64,000 nt of DNA from Proteromonas lacertae (lineage: Eukaryota; Sar; Bigyra; Opalinata; Proteromonadidae), in NCBI GenBank assembly GCA_002245135.1, contig NGBS01000873.1, positions 310,001-374,000 on the forward strand, given 5' to 3'. Under the pieces are notes generated by a model. It ran no database searches, was not told the origin of the DNA, and was given only the letters and a program-made list of their open reading frames with translations. The position numbers and the translations under genes are program-made. Positions 1 through 12,018 of this stretch are shown here, piece by piece (position 1 is the stretch's first letter; the number at the start of each line of letters is the position of its first letter).

Positions 1-2
1 AT

Positions 3-143
3 AAGTTGAAATTGACTGTTGATTATCCAAGTGAGTATTTAGATTTAATACAGAAATTGATAATTTTAGATCCTTCAACTAGAACAACAATTACCGAAGC
101 TTATAATACTTTAAATTTGTTATATTCCACAATTAACCAATAG
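3..143 (+). CDS. C-terminal end of a protein kinase (5' part outside window)
   Basis: An open frame enters from the left edge and ends at TAG 141-143, giving 46 residues. The stretch 'LIQKLIILDPSTRTTITEA' matches the end of the C-lobe of Ser/Thr kinases (helix H to I region, where 'LL.LDP..R.T..E.' is usual in AGC and CAMK kinases), preceded by 'DYPSEY'. No catalytic motif lies inside the window, so activity and subfamily cannot be judged. The reading is similarity of a short tail to a large family and could be wrong. Confidence 0.55.
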   Translation, partial: KLKLTVDYPSEYLDLIQKLIILDPSTRTTITEAYNTLNLLYSTINQ

Positions 144-330
144 ATTTAATTATTTTGTATGTTTAGAATAGTTTTTTATATGCATAATAAAACTTATTAT
201 TAATGTGATATAAAATTCTATTGTGTCACATTGTTTTTATTTTGAAAATCTTTACAAAACACAAAACGGCTATATTTCGATTAATCAAAAATACATCATT
301 ATACCTATGCTGTATAATCATTTTCACAAT

Positions 331-552
331 AAATTAGGATGTACAGAAGCGCAATTAGTATTAGCATGGGTTTTAAAAAATAATAATGTGAGTGTAATGT
401 TAATTAGAGCTTCAAATATAGAGCAATTGGATGAAAATTTGAAGCGTTTGGAAATATTACCAAAAATGAGTGATGAAATAATGAATGAAATTGATGAAAT
501 AGCTTGTACTAAACCTATTCCATTTCCTGATTGTAGAACATGGAATAATTAA
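331..552 (+). pseudogene. Truncated aldo-keto reductase (potassium-channel beta-subunit type), C-terminal part only
   Basis: From 331 the frame encodes about 73 residues, 'LGCTEAQLVLAWVLKNN' followed by 'VMLIRASNIEQLDENL' and 'EIDEI', ending at TAA 550-552. This is the last quarter of the AKR barrel as in Kv-beta subunits (the known family has 'LAWCLRN..VSSVLLGASN.EQL.EN'). The N-terminal catalytic Asp, Tyr, Lys and His region is absent: 188 bp upstream another gene ends. The open frame continues upstream to 223 without an ATG and without AKR similarity. It is most likely a gene remnant; a single distal exon spliced from elsewhere is unlikely with so little room. NADPH-dependent oxidoreductase function is not expected. 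Confidence 0.6.
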
Positions 553-586
553 AAACATAAATTGATAATAATAATAATAATAATCT

Positions 587-2492
587 CTACTTACACATCT
601 TAATAAATTTTTCTATTTTTGCTTTATATTTTCCATCATCATATTTCAATGCTTCATTAAATGAGCTTAATGCATCAGTTATATTTTTCAACTAACAATA
701 TACACCATATATATATATATATATATATATACCTTATCTAAATTCATTTTTCCTATAGCCATTAATAATTTACATTTCATAATTCTATTATTTTCTCCAT
801 TTACATACTTCTCAGCTTCTTTTAAATATTTAACAGATTCATTGTATTGTTTCTATTCATATGATATATATTTATGAAAACATATATACAACAAAATAAT
901 AATATTGTGATATATTATAATTACTTTCATATTTCTCTTCATCAGATTCTGCATATTTAACGGAATCTTTAAAATATTTTATTCCTTCTTCTAACTTATT
1001 CTATAATAAAAACAAAAAATAGATTTCATTATTATTAATTATTATACTATAGCCATTAAATCATTTCCTATATTCATATAACTAATATATTTCATAGCAT
1101 TACTATCTGACAATTTCAATGTCTGTTTAGATACTTCCATTCCTTTTTCATACTCTCCCTTTCAATAATAATTATTATTATAATATACATTGAGAATATA
1201 ACATGATGTAAGATTGTTATAACATTTCCATTTCTCCTCATTTGATTTAGCATATTTAAGAGCATCATTAAAATATTTCATTGATTCGTTGAACTTACCC
1301 TATATATTCATATATATATAGTAATTATGCTAACTGAAAAGTATAACATCCTGCATCAATAATATGTTTGAATTTCTGGGAATCATTAGAGGAATAATTG
1401 ATTGCTGATTTTGTATATTCTAATGCATTTTCTATTTGGTTTAATTCCACATAGCATTTAGTTAATCCAACACTTAAACCATATTTTTGATTTTTATCAT
1501 TTGTTAGAGAATAATTCATTTTTGAATATTTTATTGCTTTTTCATATTCTTTCTATTAATTAATTAATACAAAATATTATATATATATATAATTACTTTC
1601 TCATAATAAATAACACCCAAATAGTTAGTTACTAACATTTTTTCTTCATTTAATTTTGCTAATGTGAATGCTTTTTCTAAATATGGTATAGATTTATCAT
1701 CTTGATTCTATTATATATATATATATATATATATATAAACTTACTAAATTGTAATAACATATTCCTAAATATGTATTTGATAAAAAATTCTGTTCATGTC
1801 CCATATTCGTTTTTATTGCTTCAGATAAATAAGGAATTGCTTTTTCATAATTATTCATATTATAATAACATGTACCAATGTTGTAATTACATATTGTTTT
1901 TTGATGTTCATCTTCTGCTAGATGTAACATATCTTTATAATTAACTACTGCTTTTTCATAATTTCTCTATAGAAAGTCACAAATTATTATATTTATATAT
2001 TCATATACTAATTTAAAATTTGATGTACCCAAAAACAAGTTACACATTAACATTTCATCTTTAGATTTTGCTAATTGTAAAGCTTTTTCCAAATTTTCCA
2101 CTGCTTTTCTATGATTATTCTATTATTGATTAAAATGAATATATCTATACATCTTGTGCATAAGCTCCACCTAATCCAATATAACACTCTAATGTATCGG
2201 CGTTTGATTCAGTACATTTTAATGCTTCTTCCAGTAATTTAATACCTCTGATTGTATTGCCTTCTTTTAAGCAAATTCCAGCCATTTCAAATAATTTCTT
2301 GTAACTATTTGTCTGTTCAGATATAAAACGATGATTCATATATATTAATCCACAATTATATAATTTGTTGCTGTTGATATTTGAAGTTAAAAGACATCTT
2401 GATGTAGATATGGAACTAAATGGTTTACCTGCTAATTTAATAAGAGTAAATCTTGCAAATGGTGTACTTACTTTTGTTATTCTGTTCAACAT
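587..2492 (-). CDS. TPR-repeat protein with basic N-terminus, multi-exon
   Basis: The ATG is at 2492 and the stop TAG at 587-589. At least eight short introns interrupt it, among them 692-732, 853-924, 1001-1047 and 1300-1330. Exon joins restore tetratricopeptide units such as 'NYEKAVVNYKDML..A', 'NNHRKAVENLEKALQLAK' and 'GKFNESMKYFNDALKYAK', giving perhaps ten TPRs. The first ~35 residues (MLNRITKVSTPFARFTLIKL...) are rich in Arg, Ser and Lys and lack acids, so a mitochondrion-related targeting peptide is possible but unproven. TPR arrays usually hold protein partners; nothing shows which. One join (1300-1330) needs a GC donor and another a non-TAG acceptor (AAG), so exon borders are my model. 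Confidence 0.7.
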
Positions 2493-2647
2493 TTCAAAAA
2501 AATAAAAAATGAAATTGAGGTTCGAAAATATTGCACCAAAGAAGAACTTTTATTTTTACATCAAATTCACTAAATAAAAACACACATTTGCAAATTTATA
2601 ATAAAGAAAAATGATAAAAATAAAAATAAAAACAAATTCATTTCTTC

Positions 2648-5600
2648 TTAATTTCTAGGTGATTCTGGAGGAGGTGCAGTCATATCTTCAAACACTAATA
2701 CATCAACATGATTACCAGTAGCTTTCTCTAAATCTTCTGCCAACCTTTTATTCTCATCACTATACATTATACATCTTTCTTTAAACTGTTTAGCTTTAAC
2801 AAATACCTCATCTAATTTATCTTTAAGTTTCTGGAAATCTTTTAACTGAGAATCAAATTTCTTTACAACTTCTTTATCATCTTTTCCTAATTTTGATATA
2901 CTTTCTTTCATCTTATATTTCTCTATTTCTCTTGTTTGTTTATTTGCATTTTTCTTCAATTTATCAATTTCAGCCATTAATTCTTTCATTTTCTCAGGAT
3001 TACATTCTCCCATTCTTGCGGGTGATTTTAATTTTGAGTTTTCTTGAGTTAACTTGTGAATTTCTTCCTGTAATTCCATCATCTTTTGAGTCATTGAAGC
3101 TGATATTTCATCTGTGGTTTTACTCAATTCATTGTTCTTATTATTCAAATTGGTATTCTCTTTTGATAAATCATCGTTCTTCTTTTGCAGTTCGTTTAGT
3201 TTATTTGTCAATTCTTCAACTTTTATTTCATTATTTGTTGATGTTTCTACCATAGATCCCATTTGTTCAGATATTTTGATTAATTGATCATCTTTTTCTT
3301 TTGCTGATTCCATTAATTCTTCTATTTGTTTCTTGAGATTGTTTATTTCATTATCTTTTTCAGCTAATACAGTTGATTCTTCAGCACTACTTGATTCTTT
3401 AATTTTGATAATTTCTTCTTCTAATTCTTTTATCTTGTTTTCTTTTTCTTCAACTATTGAATTATCTACTGTATTGGCTGAACTTTCTTTCAATTGATTG
3501 ATCTCACTTTGAAGTTGAGTTATTGTTTCATCTTTATCTTTCATTTGTTGTTCTAGACTTTCTTTTACATTGTTTATTTCATTTTCTAATTCTTTTATCT
3601 TGTTTTCTTTTTCTTCAACTATTGAATTATCTACTGTATTGGCTGTACTTTCTTTCAATTGATTAATCTCACTTTGAAGTTGAGTTATTGTTTCATCTTT
3701 AGCTTTTGTTTGTTGTTCAGATGTTTCATTTAAATTCTTTACTTCTTCTTCTAACTCTCTAATCTTATTATCTTTTTCATTTATTAATTCATTTGCACTA
3801 CTTTCACTTTCAGATTTCATTTGTTCAATTTGGCTCTTCATTTCTTCAATTTCTTTTGTTTTCTCACTTTCATATTCATTATATTTACTTTCAGCGGCTT
3901 CTAAAGATGTTTTAACTGATTCTAGATTGGAATTTAACTCTTCAATTAGTTTCTCTTTTTCCACGATTATATTTGCATTTTCATTATTTTCACTCAAACT
4001 GGCTGTTAAATTGTTTATTTTTTCTTCATATTCAGCAGTTAAAGTGTTAATATTTGTTTGATTCTTTTCATCTATTTCATTAATAGAGTTTTCTAGTTCT
4101 TTATTCTTATTTTCTAATTCTTCTTTTACACTTGTCATACTGTTAATTTCATTTTCTAAAGTGGAACTCTTTTCTTTCATTTGATTTAATTCTTCTTTTA
4201 ATGACTTAATTTCATTGTTTTTTTCTTCTACTAATTCATTACCACTACTTTGAGTTGATTCTATTTGTTCTTTTAATTTTGTAATTTCACTTTCTAATTC
4301 ACTTATCTTTTCATTATTCTTATTAATTTGTTCTGATTTATCGTTTATAGTAGAAATTGTTTCATTTTCATATTGTGTATATTTAGCTTTTTCTTCATCA
4401 ATTTGTGTTTGGAATGTTTTAATTTTGTTATTTAATTCTTCAATTTCTTTATCTTTACTTTGTAATAACTCGGTATTATCAGCTTTAGATTGGAATAATA
4501 AATTTTCTTCTTTTAAATGAACAATTTGGTCGTTTAATGATTGGATTTCTGATTCTTTTGAAGCAATTTGATTGGTTAAATTTCTTATTTCATTATCAAC
4601 TTGTTCTTTCTCTTTCTTTAATTGAGAAACTGTTTCTTCATTGGATTCTTTTACTTGGGAAATTTGGATTTCATAATTTGATTTTTCTGTTTCTTTTTCA
4701 CTTGTTATTTCATCTATTTTAGTTTGTAATTCTTGTTTTACTTGTTCTAGTGATAATGTTAATTCATCAACTTTATTCTTTGATTCACTCAGTTCATTCT
4801 CTTTGTTACTGATTTCAGATTGCAATTCATTGAATTTTGATTCATTTTCACTTTTCAATGATTCTATCTCCTTCACTTTCTCTTCTAATTCACTATTCTT
4901 TTCGCTCAATTCATTCTTTATTGTCTCTAATTCTTCATTCAATGATTGAACTTGTGATGATTGATTACTCAACATTGATTCATGTTTTGATTTTAACTCT
5001 TCATTTTCATTCTTTAATGATTCTAATTCACTATTCTTTTCGCTCAATTCATTCTTCATTGTTTCTAATTCACTATTCTTTGCTTCTAATTGATTTGATA
5101 ATTCACTTTGAGATGAATTTAATGATTCAGTCATTTCTGTTAACTTGGATTGTAATTCACTCAGTTCATTCTCTTTGTTACTGATTTCAGATTGCAATTC
5201 ATTGAATTTTGATTCATTTTCACTTTTCAATGATTCTATCTCCTTCACTTTCTCTTCTAATTCACTATTCTTTTCGCTCAATTCATTCTTCATTGTCTCT
5301 AATTCTTCATTCAAATGATTGAACTTTGACTTGATCTTGATATTGATTACTCCAACATTGATTCATGTTTTGATTTTAACTCTTCATTTTCATTCTTTAA
5401 TGATTCTAATTCACTATTCTTTTCGCTCAATTCATTCTTCATCTGTTTCTAATTCACTATTCTTTGCTTCTAATTGATTTGATAATTCACTTTGAGATGA
5501 ATTTAATGATTCAGTCATTTCTGTTAACTTGGATTGTAATTCACTCAGTTCATTCTCTTTGTTACTGATTTCAGATTGCAATTCATTGAATTTTGATTCA

Positions 5601-7293
5601 TTTTCACTTTTCAATGATTCTATCTCCTTCACTTTCTCTTCTAATTCACTATTCTTTTCGCTCAATTCATTCTTTATTGTCTCTAATTCTTCATTCAATG
5701 ATTGAACTTGTGATGATTGATTACTCAACATTGATTCATGTTTTGATTTTAACTCTTCATTTTCATTCTTTAATGATTCTAATTCACTATTCTTTTCGCT
5801 CAATTCATTCTTCATTGTTTCTAATTCACTATTCTTTGCTTCTAATTGATTTGATAATTCACTTTGAGATGAATTTAATGATTCAGTCATTTCTGTTAAC
5901 TTAGATTGTAATTCACTCAGTTCATTCTCTTTGTTATTGATTTCAGATTGCAATTCATTGAATTTTGATTCATTTTCACTTTTCAATGATTCTATCTCCT
6001 TCACTTTCTCTTCTAATTCATTAGCTTTTTCACTCAATTGATTTCTCACTTCATCCACTTCATTTGTAAGATCATCTATCTCCATATTATTAGCTTCTAT
6101 CATCTTATCTTTCTTCATTATATCTTGTTGAGACTTCTCTTTCAATTTATGTAATTCTTCTTTTATATTAATATTATCTTCACATAAATTCTCATATTTA
6201 TCATCAATCTCATCCTTTTGTTTGTTGGCTTCTTCTAAATTCATTCTTAATTTGTCAAGCTTGGATTCTAACTCTTGAACGTGTGAATCTGAATCACTTT
6301 TACTCTGCTCTAGCTCATTTCTTACTTGAGTAATTTCTTCATCTTTTGATTCAAGTTGAGATTTTAAATTGGTTATTTCTTGTTGGTTATTTTCAAATAT
6401 AAAGTCATTTTCACTTATTTTTCCTTCTAATTCTGTTATTCTCTATATATATATATATATAATAAAATATAAAAGGTATTTATACTGATGTTTTAAATGC
6501 AAGATCCATATTAACTTCGTCTAATTTACCTTTCAACTCTGTTATTTCTGCTTCATGATCACTAATAGTCTTTTCTAATGATTCACGCTGTTGAATACTT
6601 GCTTGAGAATTCTATTTTTGATGTAATTATGATAATTAATATGAAATATACCTTCATTAGTCCCTTTAGTGCATTCATTTCAGCTGTATGCTTTGCTTTA
6701 GCTGCAACTATCTCCTTTTTCGATTTATCCAATTCTTCCTGCAACATTTTCACTCTATCAGAATCTTTTATACCTGAACCATCAGAACACTCAATTTTCA
6801 TTTGATAAGCTTCAAAATCAGCCTATAAATAATTATAAAATATTATAAATACCTTCTCTTTAGCGATTTGTGCTTCTAAATTCTCAATTTGTTTCTTGTA
6901 TACTTCAACTTCATCAGAACTTGCTGAAACTATTTCACCTGAACGAATTAACATTTTAAGATTATTGTTCTAGTAGATATTAATAAGATAAATACTTCAG
7001 CTATTATAGTTTCATTCTCAGATTGTAAATCTGATACTTTCAATAATAGTTTGGAATATTCACTTTTGTCTTTACTTGCATTAATCTCTTTAATTTTCTT
7101 TTGAAGATTCTTGTCTGTTGTGTCAAGCTTCTTTTTAACAGATTCCAATTCTAAATTTATAGTATATTGATCATACCTTTTTTAAGAGTTTTGTTCTCGT
7201 TTTCAAACTATATAAGAAAATGAACTGTAGTTAAAATACCTCTTTAGCTTTAGTCTCCCATTCTGACTCTGATAAATTCTTCTTTCCAAACAT
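2648..7293 (-). CDS. Long coiled-coil protein with internal tandem repeats; frame broken near 5.3-5.45 kb
   Basis: The model starts at ATG 7293 (MFGKKNLSESEWETK) and runs through several small 5' exons, for example introns gtattt...tag near 7216-7240 and gtatat...tag near 6612-6651, then one large exon to TAA at 2648. Nearly all of the ~1400 residues are Glu/Lys/Ser/Asn/Leu-rich heptad sequence predicting a rod. A 124-residue unit ('NELSEKNSELE..', 'ESLKSENESKFNELQSE') is repeated in tandem. The C-terminus is different: a basic helix, then an acidic-proline tail ending PPPESPRN. Golgins and other tethering or scaffold rods look like this, but so do many unrelated proteins, so I give no function. 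Between 5315 and 5445 one repeat copy carries scattered extra bases (net +12) that put stops in frame; outside it both halves are in the same frame. Confidence 0.75.
4760..6040 (-). repeat. 372-bp in-phase tandem repeat inside the coiled-coil gene
   Basis: The marker string attctatctcc recurs at 4861, 5233, 5617 and 5989, spacings of 372, 384 and 372 bp. 372 bp is 124 codons, so each unit adds a whole block of rod. Copies are almost identical over most of their length. The 384-bp unit is the one with extra bases. Such high identity implies recent amplification or gene conversion and makes short-read polishing unreliable. Confidence 0.85.
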
Positions 7294-7460
7294 GTTTTTT
7301 AAACTGCTTTTTGTATTCTAGCTATTGCAATTCAGCTCAATTAATAAGATACAAAGGCTTGAACAACCAAGCAACTTTAAGATTCTTTTTAAGATTTTGA
7401 GCTATTGAAGAGATTAATAGTATTATCAATAATATAATATGTTACAATTAATATAGCAAA

Positions 7461-8256
7461 ATGAATATTGTAGAAAAAATTAGACGTATGTCACAAGATG
7501 TAGTAGAAATTGATGGTAAGACTTTATTGACTTATTACCTTATAGATCCAAACAATAAGTTTCTATGTCAATGGTGTGGTAATGTATTTTTATCAAGCCA
7601 AGTAAAATTGCACAAATGTAAAGAACCTAAAGATGCAAAAGAAAAAGGAAGTCAAGTATTATAACATATAATTCCAAATAATAATACTAGTTTGTTGTCT
7701 TTGAAGCTCCTCCTCCAGAATCACCACATCCAGAAGCAAGTGATGGTCCAGCACCATCTTTGAAAAATCAAATGTTCAGATGTAAACAATGTGGATTAAT
7801 ATTTTATACACAAGATTTACAGGAACATTCTTGTATAATATTAGAAACTGTTAATATATGAATAGTAAATTGTGAAAACAAGCATATAATAGATAATAAA
7901 ATAGTTGGAGGACAATATGAGCCAATGAATAGTGAAAATACACCCATAGAAGTAGATCATGATTGTCTTCATACTCGTATATATATATATATATATATAT
8001 ATTGTATTGTCTATTTATAGGTCGTGAAAGTGCATTCCAATGTAAATATTGTTATAACATATTTACAAGCAGTGAAGCAAAGAAACATTCTTGTCCAAAA
8101 AGACCTGAAGATGAAGATGTTGAAAGTCAAGTATAATAATATATTTCACATTTTTTATAGTTTCATATATTGAGTAATGATTTAAGTAATTTAGAAGAAG
8201 CACAAACACCAAGAGAAGAAGAGGAAAAACCAAAAGAAGAAGAAAGTAAAGAGTAA
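7461..8256 (+). CDS. Protein with three C2HC zinc fingers
   Basis: ATG 7461 to TAA 8254-8256, with introns gtatta...ctag, gttaat...caag, gtatatat...atag and gtataa...atag that all join in frame. Each of the first three coding exons or exon groups holds one finger with the same spacing: 'CQWCGNVFLSSQVKLHKC', 'CKQCGLIFYTQDLQEHSC' and 'CKYCYNIFTSSEAKKHSC', that is C-x2-C-x11-H-x2-C. The linkers are acidic or proline-rich and the C-terminus is a Glu/Lys run. C2HC fingers of this spacing bind zinc in nucleic-acid or protein binding modules; the target is unknown. It is divergent from the coiled-coil gene with only ~170 bp between starts, so the two probably share a promoter region. Confidence 0.7.
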
Positions 8257-8374
8257 AAAATTAGATGTGTTATGTTATATAGAAATTATATATTTCATTG
8301 TTTTGTTATATATTTTTTTCTATTTATAAAATAATTTTAAAAAAATAACATAATTGTTAATAATAATTTAATAA

Positions 8375-9676
8375 TTATCGAACAACCTTTATTCTTGCTT
8401 TCAAACTCTTTTCTTTTTCCTTCTTCTTTCTCTTTTCTTCTGCCTTATCTCTCTTTCTCTTTGCTTCTTCACTCAATTCACTATATTCACTTAAATACTT
8501 TCTTCTTTCTTCTTCTTTTCTTTGCTGAGCTTTCTCTTCTCTTTCTTCATGTTCCTCTCTGCTCTTTCTTTCTAAATACAATTCCCTATACATCTTACTT
8601 CTACTTTCACTTTCTTTACTTAATTTTAAGTATGGAATTTCATCAATTAACCACATAACATATTGTATTAAGCTAATGTAATTATCTTTCATATCATCAT
8701 TGAATAATTCATTTAAACTATATTCCATACTTATACAATTTGAACTCAATACAACACTATCACTTTCACTATAACTTCTTTCATCAGTTATATGTAAAGT
8801 CTTTAATAATTTATTGTTATTACTTTTATTAAGTATTTCTACAAATTCTTTGGGTATGAATTTATTCACTAATTCGGGGCTTTCAGTCAAAATTGAATAA
8901 TTCTTTTTTGGAAAACCATTGGGAATACCAACTTCACTTATTACACTAGCATAATTATTCTATATATATAAAATAAATATAAAACGAATATTTTTTAATT
9001 ATATACCAAATCTCTCATTTTGTAATGATAAGATCTTTGATCTCTTTTCCTACAAATAGCGAATACACAATGTGCCATTTTATTCATAGGTAATGATACA
9101 TCTATTTGAATTGTATCTTCTTTTGGACTAACCATATTCCAAATAACACTGAATAAATCTTGTCGACTTTTCAATTTTAAATGACAAATCATACCGCTAC
9201 AGTTCCTACGACCATAACAGTAAATTTTGTAATCATCTTCGGCATCTTTGACGATTTTGTCGATAGTACCACTTTCATATCCCACTTTAGCAAATTGAGT
9301 TTTTAAGAATGCAGAATTTACATCATACCATCTTTGAGCTATACGACTATTTTGCATTCTACCATACATATAACACATCAAATAGATAGAAAAACCTACT
9401 ATTAGTATGTATTCTATAGTTCTGTCTTCTTTGGGTTGTAATTGTATTTCTATATTTTAATATATATAATCTTTAATATATATACGAGGTGGTAAGCCAG
9501 TATCACTTTTAGTATTGATTGGTTTCTTAGGTTCTGGTATTGGTGGTTGTTTAATTTCACCAATGTCATCTTCTACTTCTAATTCATCATCTGCAACTTT
9601 TATTTCTTCTTTAGGTCTTTCAAATTCTTCATCATCAAACTCTTCTAACAACTATAAATTGAAATATGCATACCAT
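8375..9676 (-). CDS. CCDC47: CCDC47 homologue, ER membrane translocon-associated chaperone subunit
   Basis: Exons join to 398 residues using introns at 9652-9673, about 9453-9488 and about 8950-8996. An acidic luminal segment (EEFDDEEFERP) is followed by a hydrophobic segment (IEYILIVGFSIYLMCYMYG), then the family core 'NSRIAQRW', 'YCYGRRNCSGMICHLKLKSRQDL' and 'VFAICRKRD', and a very basic coiled C-terminus ending KARIKVVR. Order and motifs match animal CCDC47, a subunit of the PAT complex that helps insert multi-pass membrane proteins at the Sec61 translocon and binds ribosomes. In this model the first exon is the ATG alone; the usual signal peptide is not seen, so the true 5' exon may lie further upstream. 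Human CCDC47 is about 480 residues, so this one is shorter at the N-terminus. Confidence 0.85.
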
Positions 9677-9922
9677 CAATGTTTCTTATTGCATGCGAAG
9701 AAAGAATACATAAAATGAAGAATATATATAGAGAATAAGACAATTTCATTTAAATGTAGGCTTGTTTATTCAAACTTATTTTTTATTGTTTTTCAGTTTT
9801 TCTCAATAAATATGAACATTTTCAACCCAATCAACATCATCATAATAATAATTCTTATCTGTAACTGTACATTTCAATTTATAATATGTATATTGTTATT
9901 ATGCAGTTTTTTGGACAGTGAT

Positions 9923-11334
9923 TTACTTTTCACATGCTTTTAATGCAATCAAAGCAGCACCTTTACCTGATCCATCTTCACTTAATTCTACTTCAGCATC
10001 ACAACCTAAATGTCTCATAGCTGCAATTAATCTATCATGGTAATGAGGATATAACTTATATAAACTTCCATCAACACCAACGACACATCCTTTAGCTTTC
10101 TCTCCCATTTGTCTGCAAATAGCTGTAATATCACAAGCAGCTAAGATACAAGCTCTTGTAGCAATAATTTCAGCTAATTCCTTTACCATTTTTCTATCTT
10201 CAAGTGTGCTTCCTTTAATACCAGCTTTTTCTAAAACATCATTCACTTCTTTTAAATCTTTAGTTTCATCAGCTTCAACTTCACTCAACTTTGGAGTATC
10301 AAATGATAAATATGAATTAAATTGTGCATCAGTTGCAATAGTAGCTGATTTGAATAACAATCCTTGTGCAACTAACTTCTTCATAACCAATCTGCATAAT
10401 TCACCTAAGTACATTCCAGGATACCATCTTCTCGTTCATTTGTTCACCTACATTGGGAGTTTCTTTATCCATTATATTATCTTCTTCTGTTCTCCAATCT
10501 TGTAATAAACCAAATCCACCACATTCCATATTAATTAACATTTCACCTTCTTTACTACCTTTCCATTTTGGAATGTTGTTAGCCATTTCTACATAAGCAC
10601 AGTTATAACCTGTTCCTAAGATTACACCTACTAAACAAGATGGTTTTTCATAACATTTTGCCATTAATGTACCTACTGTATCATTGACTAAAGCAGCTAC
10701 ACGAATGGTTGATCCTTGACGTTCTAATGCCTGATTTAATAGTTTGGTAGGATCTTCACCTACACATCCTTTTGTAGTAAAACCTTTTGTCCAATGGCAT
10801 AAAGTACCTTCAGTTATGCTGGTTTGACTAACTGGGAATGAAAAAGTAAATCCTAAGTGGAATGTTGTTTGGTGGATCTATTCAAAATATAATAAAAAAA
10901 ATGAATAATACTCATTTCTAATACGCACTTTGCAATAAAATCGAATAATGCAATAGCATCACCATTCATAATCTATTTTATATAAAAAATCATTCATACA
11001 TCAGCTGGAATAGCGAATTTCTTTTCTTCTTGAGTTGATTTACGGTTTCCATGCAAATGATAAATGACAACTCTAAGATAGAAAAAATAAGCTTTATTTA
11101 AAATACCTGAAGTTTGTACCACCAAGATCTAAAGCTAAATAATCGCCAGTTTCAGTTCCTATACAATAATATTAATTATTTTATACCATTTGGTCTTTTT
11201 GTAACGAAGGATGGAATCATCTTAATGGTTGATGGTTCAGCTTTTAAGCCTTTGTCCATTTCACTAAGAAATCTCTTGATGATTTCTTCTTGGTCGTTAT
11301 CTGTGAGTGTGTATTGTTTACGAATTTGCTCCAT
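9923..11334 (-). CDS. Hexokinase (frame broken by one extra base)
   Basis: ATG 11334 to TAA at 9923, with four or five short introns. It phosphorylates glucose with ATP, the first step of glycolysis. Visible family motifs in order: phosphate-1 'LALDLGGTNFRV', sugar-binding 'WTKGF', catalytic Asp in 'LVNDTVGT', adenosine-site 'GVILGTGYNCAY', 'MECGGFG', and 'EKMVSGMYLGELCR' once frames are joined, then 'GVDGSLYKLYPHY' and 'EDGSGKGAALIA'. About 440 residues is normal for the single-domain eukaryotic enzyme. At 10419-10420 a CC where the motif requires a single C shifts the frame inside SGMYLGE; the protein is conserved on both sides, so this looks like a sequence error. A GCCAATCA element lies 63-70 bp upstream of the start. 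Confidence 0.93.
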
Positions 11335-12018
11335 TGTTGAGAAAAATTGAAATGAAATAAAAGATCCAAAAAATCGATTCGTGTTTTGATTAAATTTGAT
11401 TGGCTAATGAATCGGCATATTTGATAAATTGATGTCGTATGATGAATAGCTATATTATAGTGGTAAAATTTTATTATCTATTCAACTAAAGGTAAAAAAT
11501 TTAATTTCAATTATGTCATCAATAAGAACATTTCAGTTCATAATTATGTTATCAAACTGATGATTAATAGCATATTGTGTTGTCCATAATCCATTTGATA
11601 TGTATCATATTTTATCAAAATATAATTGCACAATAAAGTTTATATTACTTCTTTTATGCCTAATTTATTTATTTCATTTCATAAGGATGTATTATTTCAC
11701 CTTACTGAGGTAAATGTAGTTGTAGATTGCTACATATAAACATTATTTATCATACTTTTATATTATTTTATACACAACAGATTGGAGGAATAGTATGCAA
11801 TACTTTTGACCAAGTATTTTCTATATTGTAACATGTGAGAAAATAAATTAATTATTATCACTCATAACTATTAAATAATTAAGCATATATCATAATCACT
11901 CACTAACCACGATTAACCATTTCAAAATTAAAATAATAAAATCAATGATCAAACCAAAATTCAAGCCTACTCTTTATTGTATTGAATAAAAACATAAGTT
12001 AAAATAATTATTTTATTA
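11335..12018. other. Intergenic, hexokinase 5' side to CFAP263 3' end
   Basis: About 680 bp of AT-rich sequence. It holds the CCAAT-like element next to hexokinase. I see no coding frame with family similarity, tRNA or repeat. Confidence 0.6.
11397..11404 (-). promoter_or_regulatory. CCAAT-box-like element upstream of hexokinase
   Basis: The minus strand reads GCCAATCA, 63-70 bp before the hexokinase ATG. The same octamer sits 92 bp before the propionyl-CoA carboxylase start and a variant (ACCAATCA) before the MYB gene. CCAAT boxes bind NF-Y in many eukaryotes; activity here is inference. Confidence 0.35.

Noticed and set aside
2893-5904. Long plus-strand frames opposite the coiled-coil gene
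   Set aside because: They are Ser/Leu/Phe-rich mirrors of the Glu/Lys/Asn-rich coding strand and repeat with its period.
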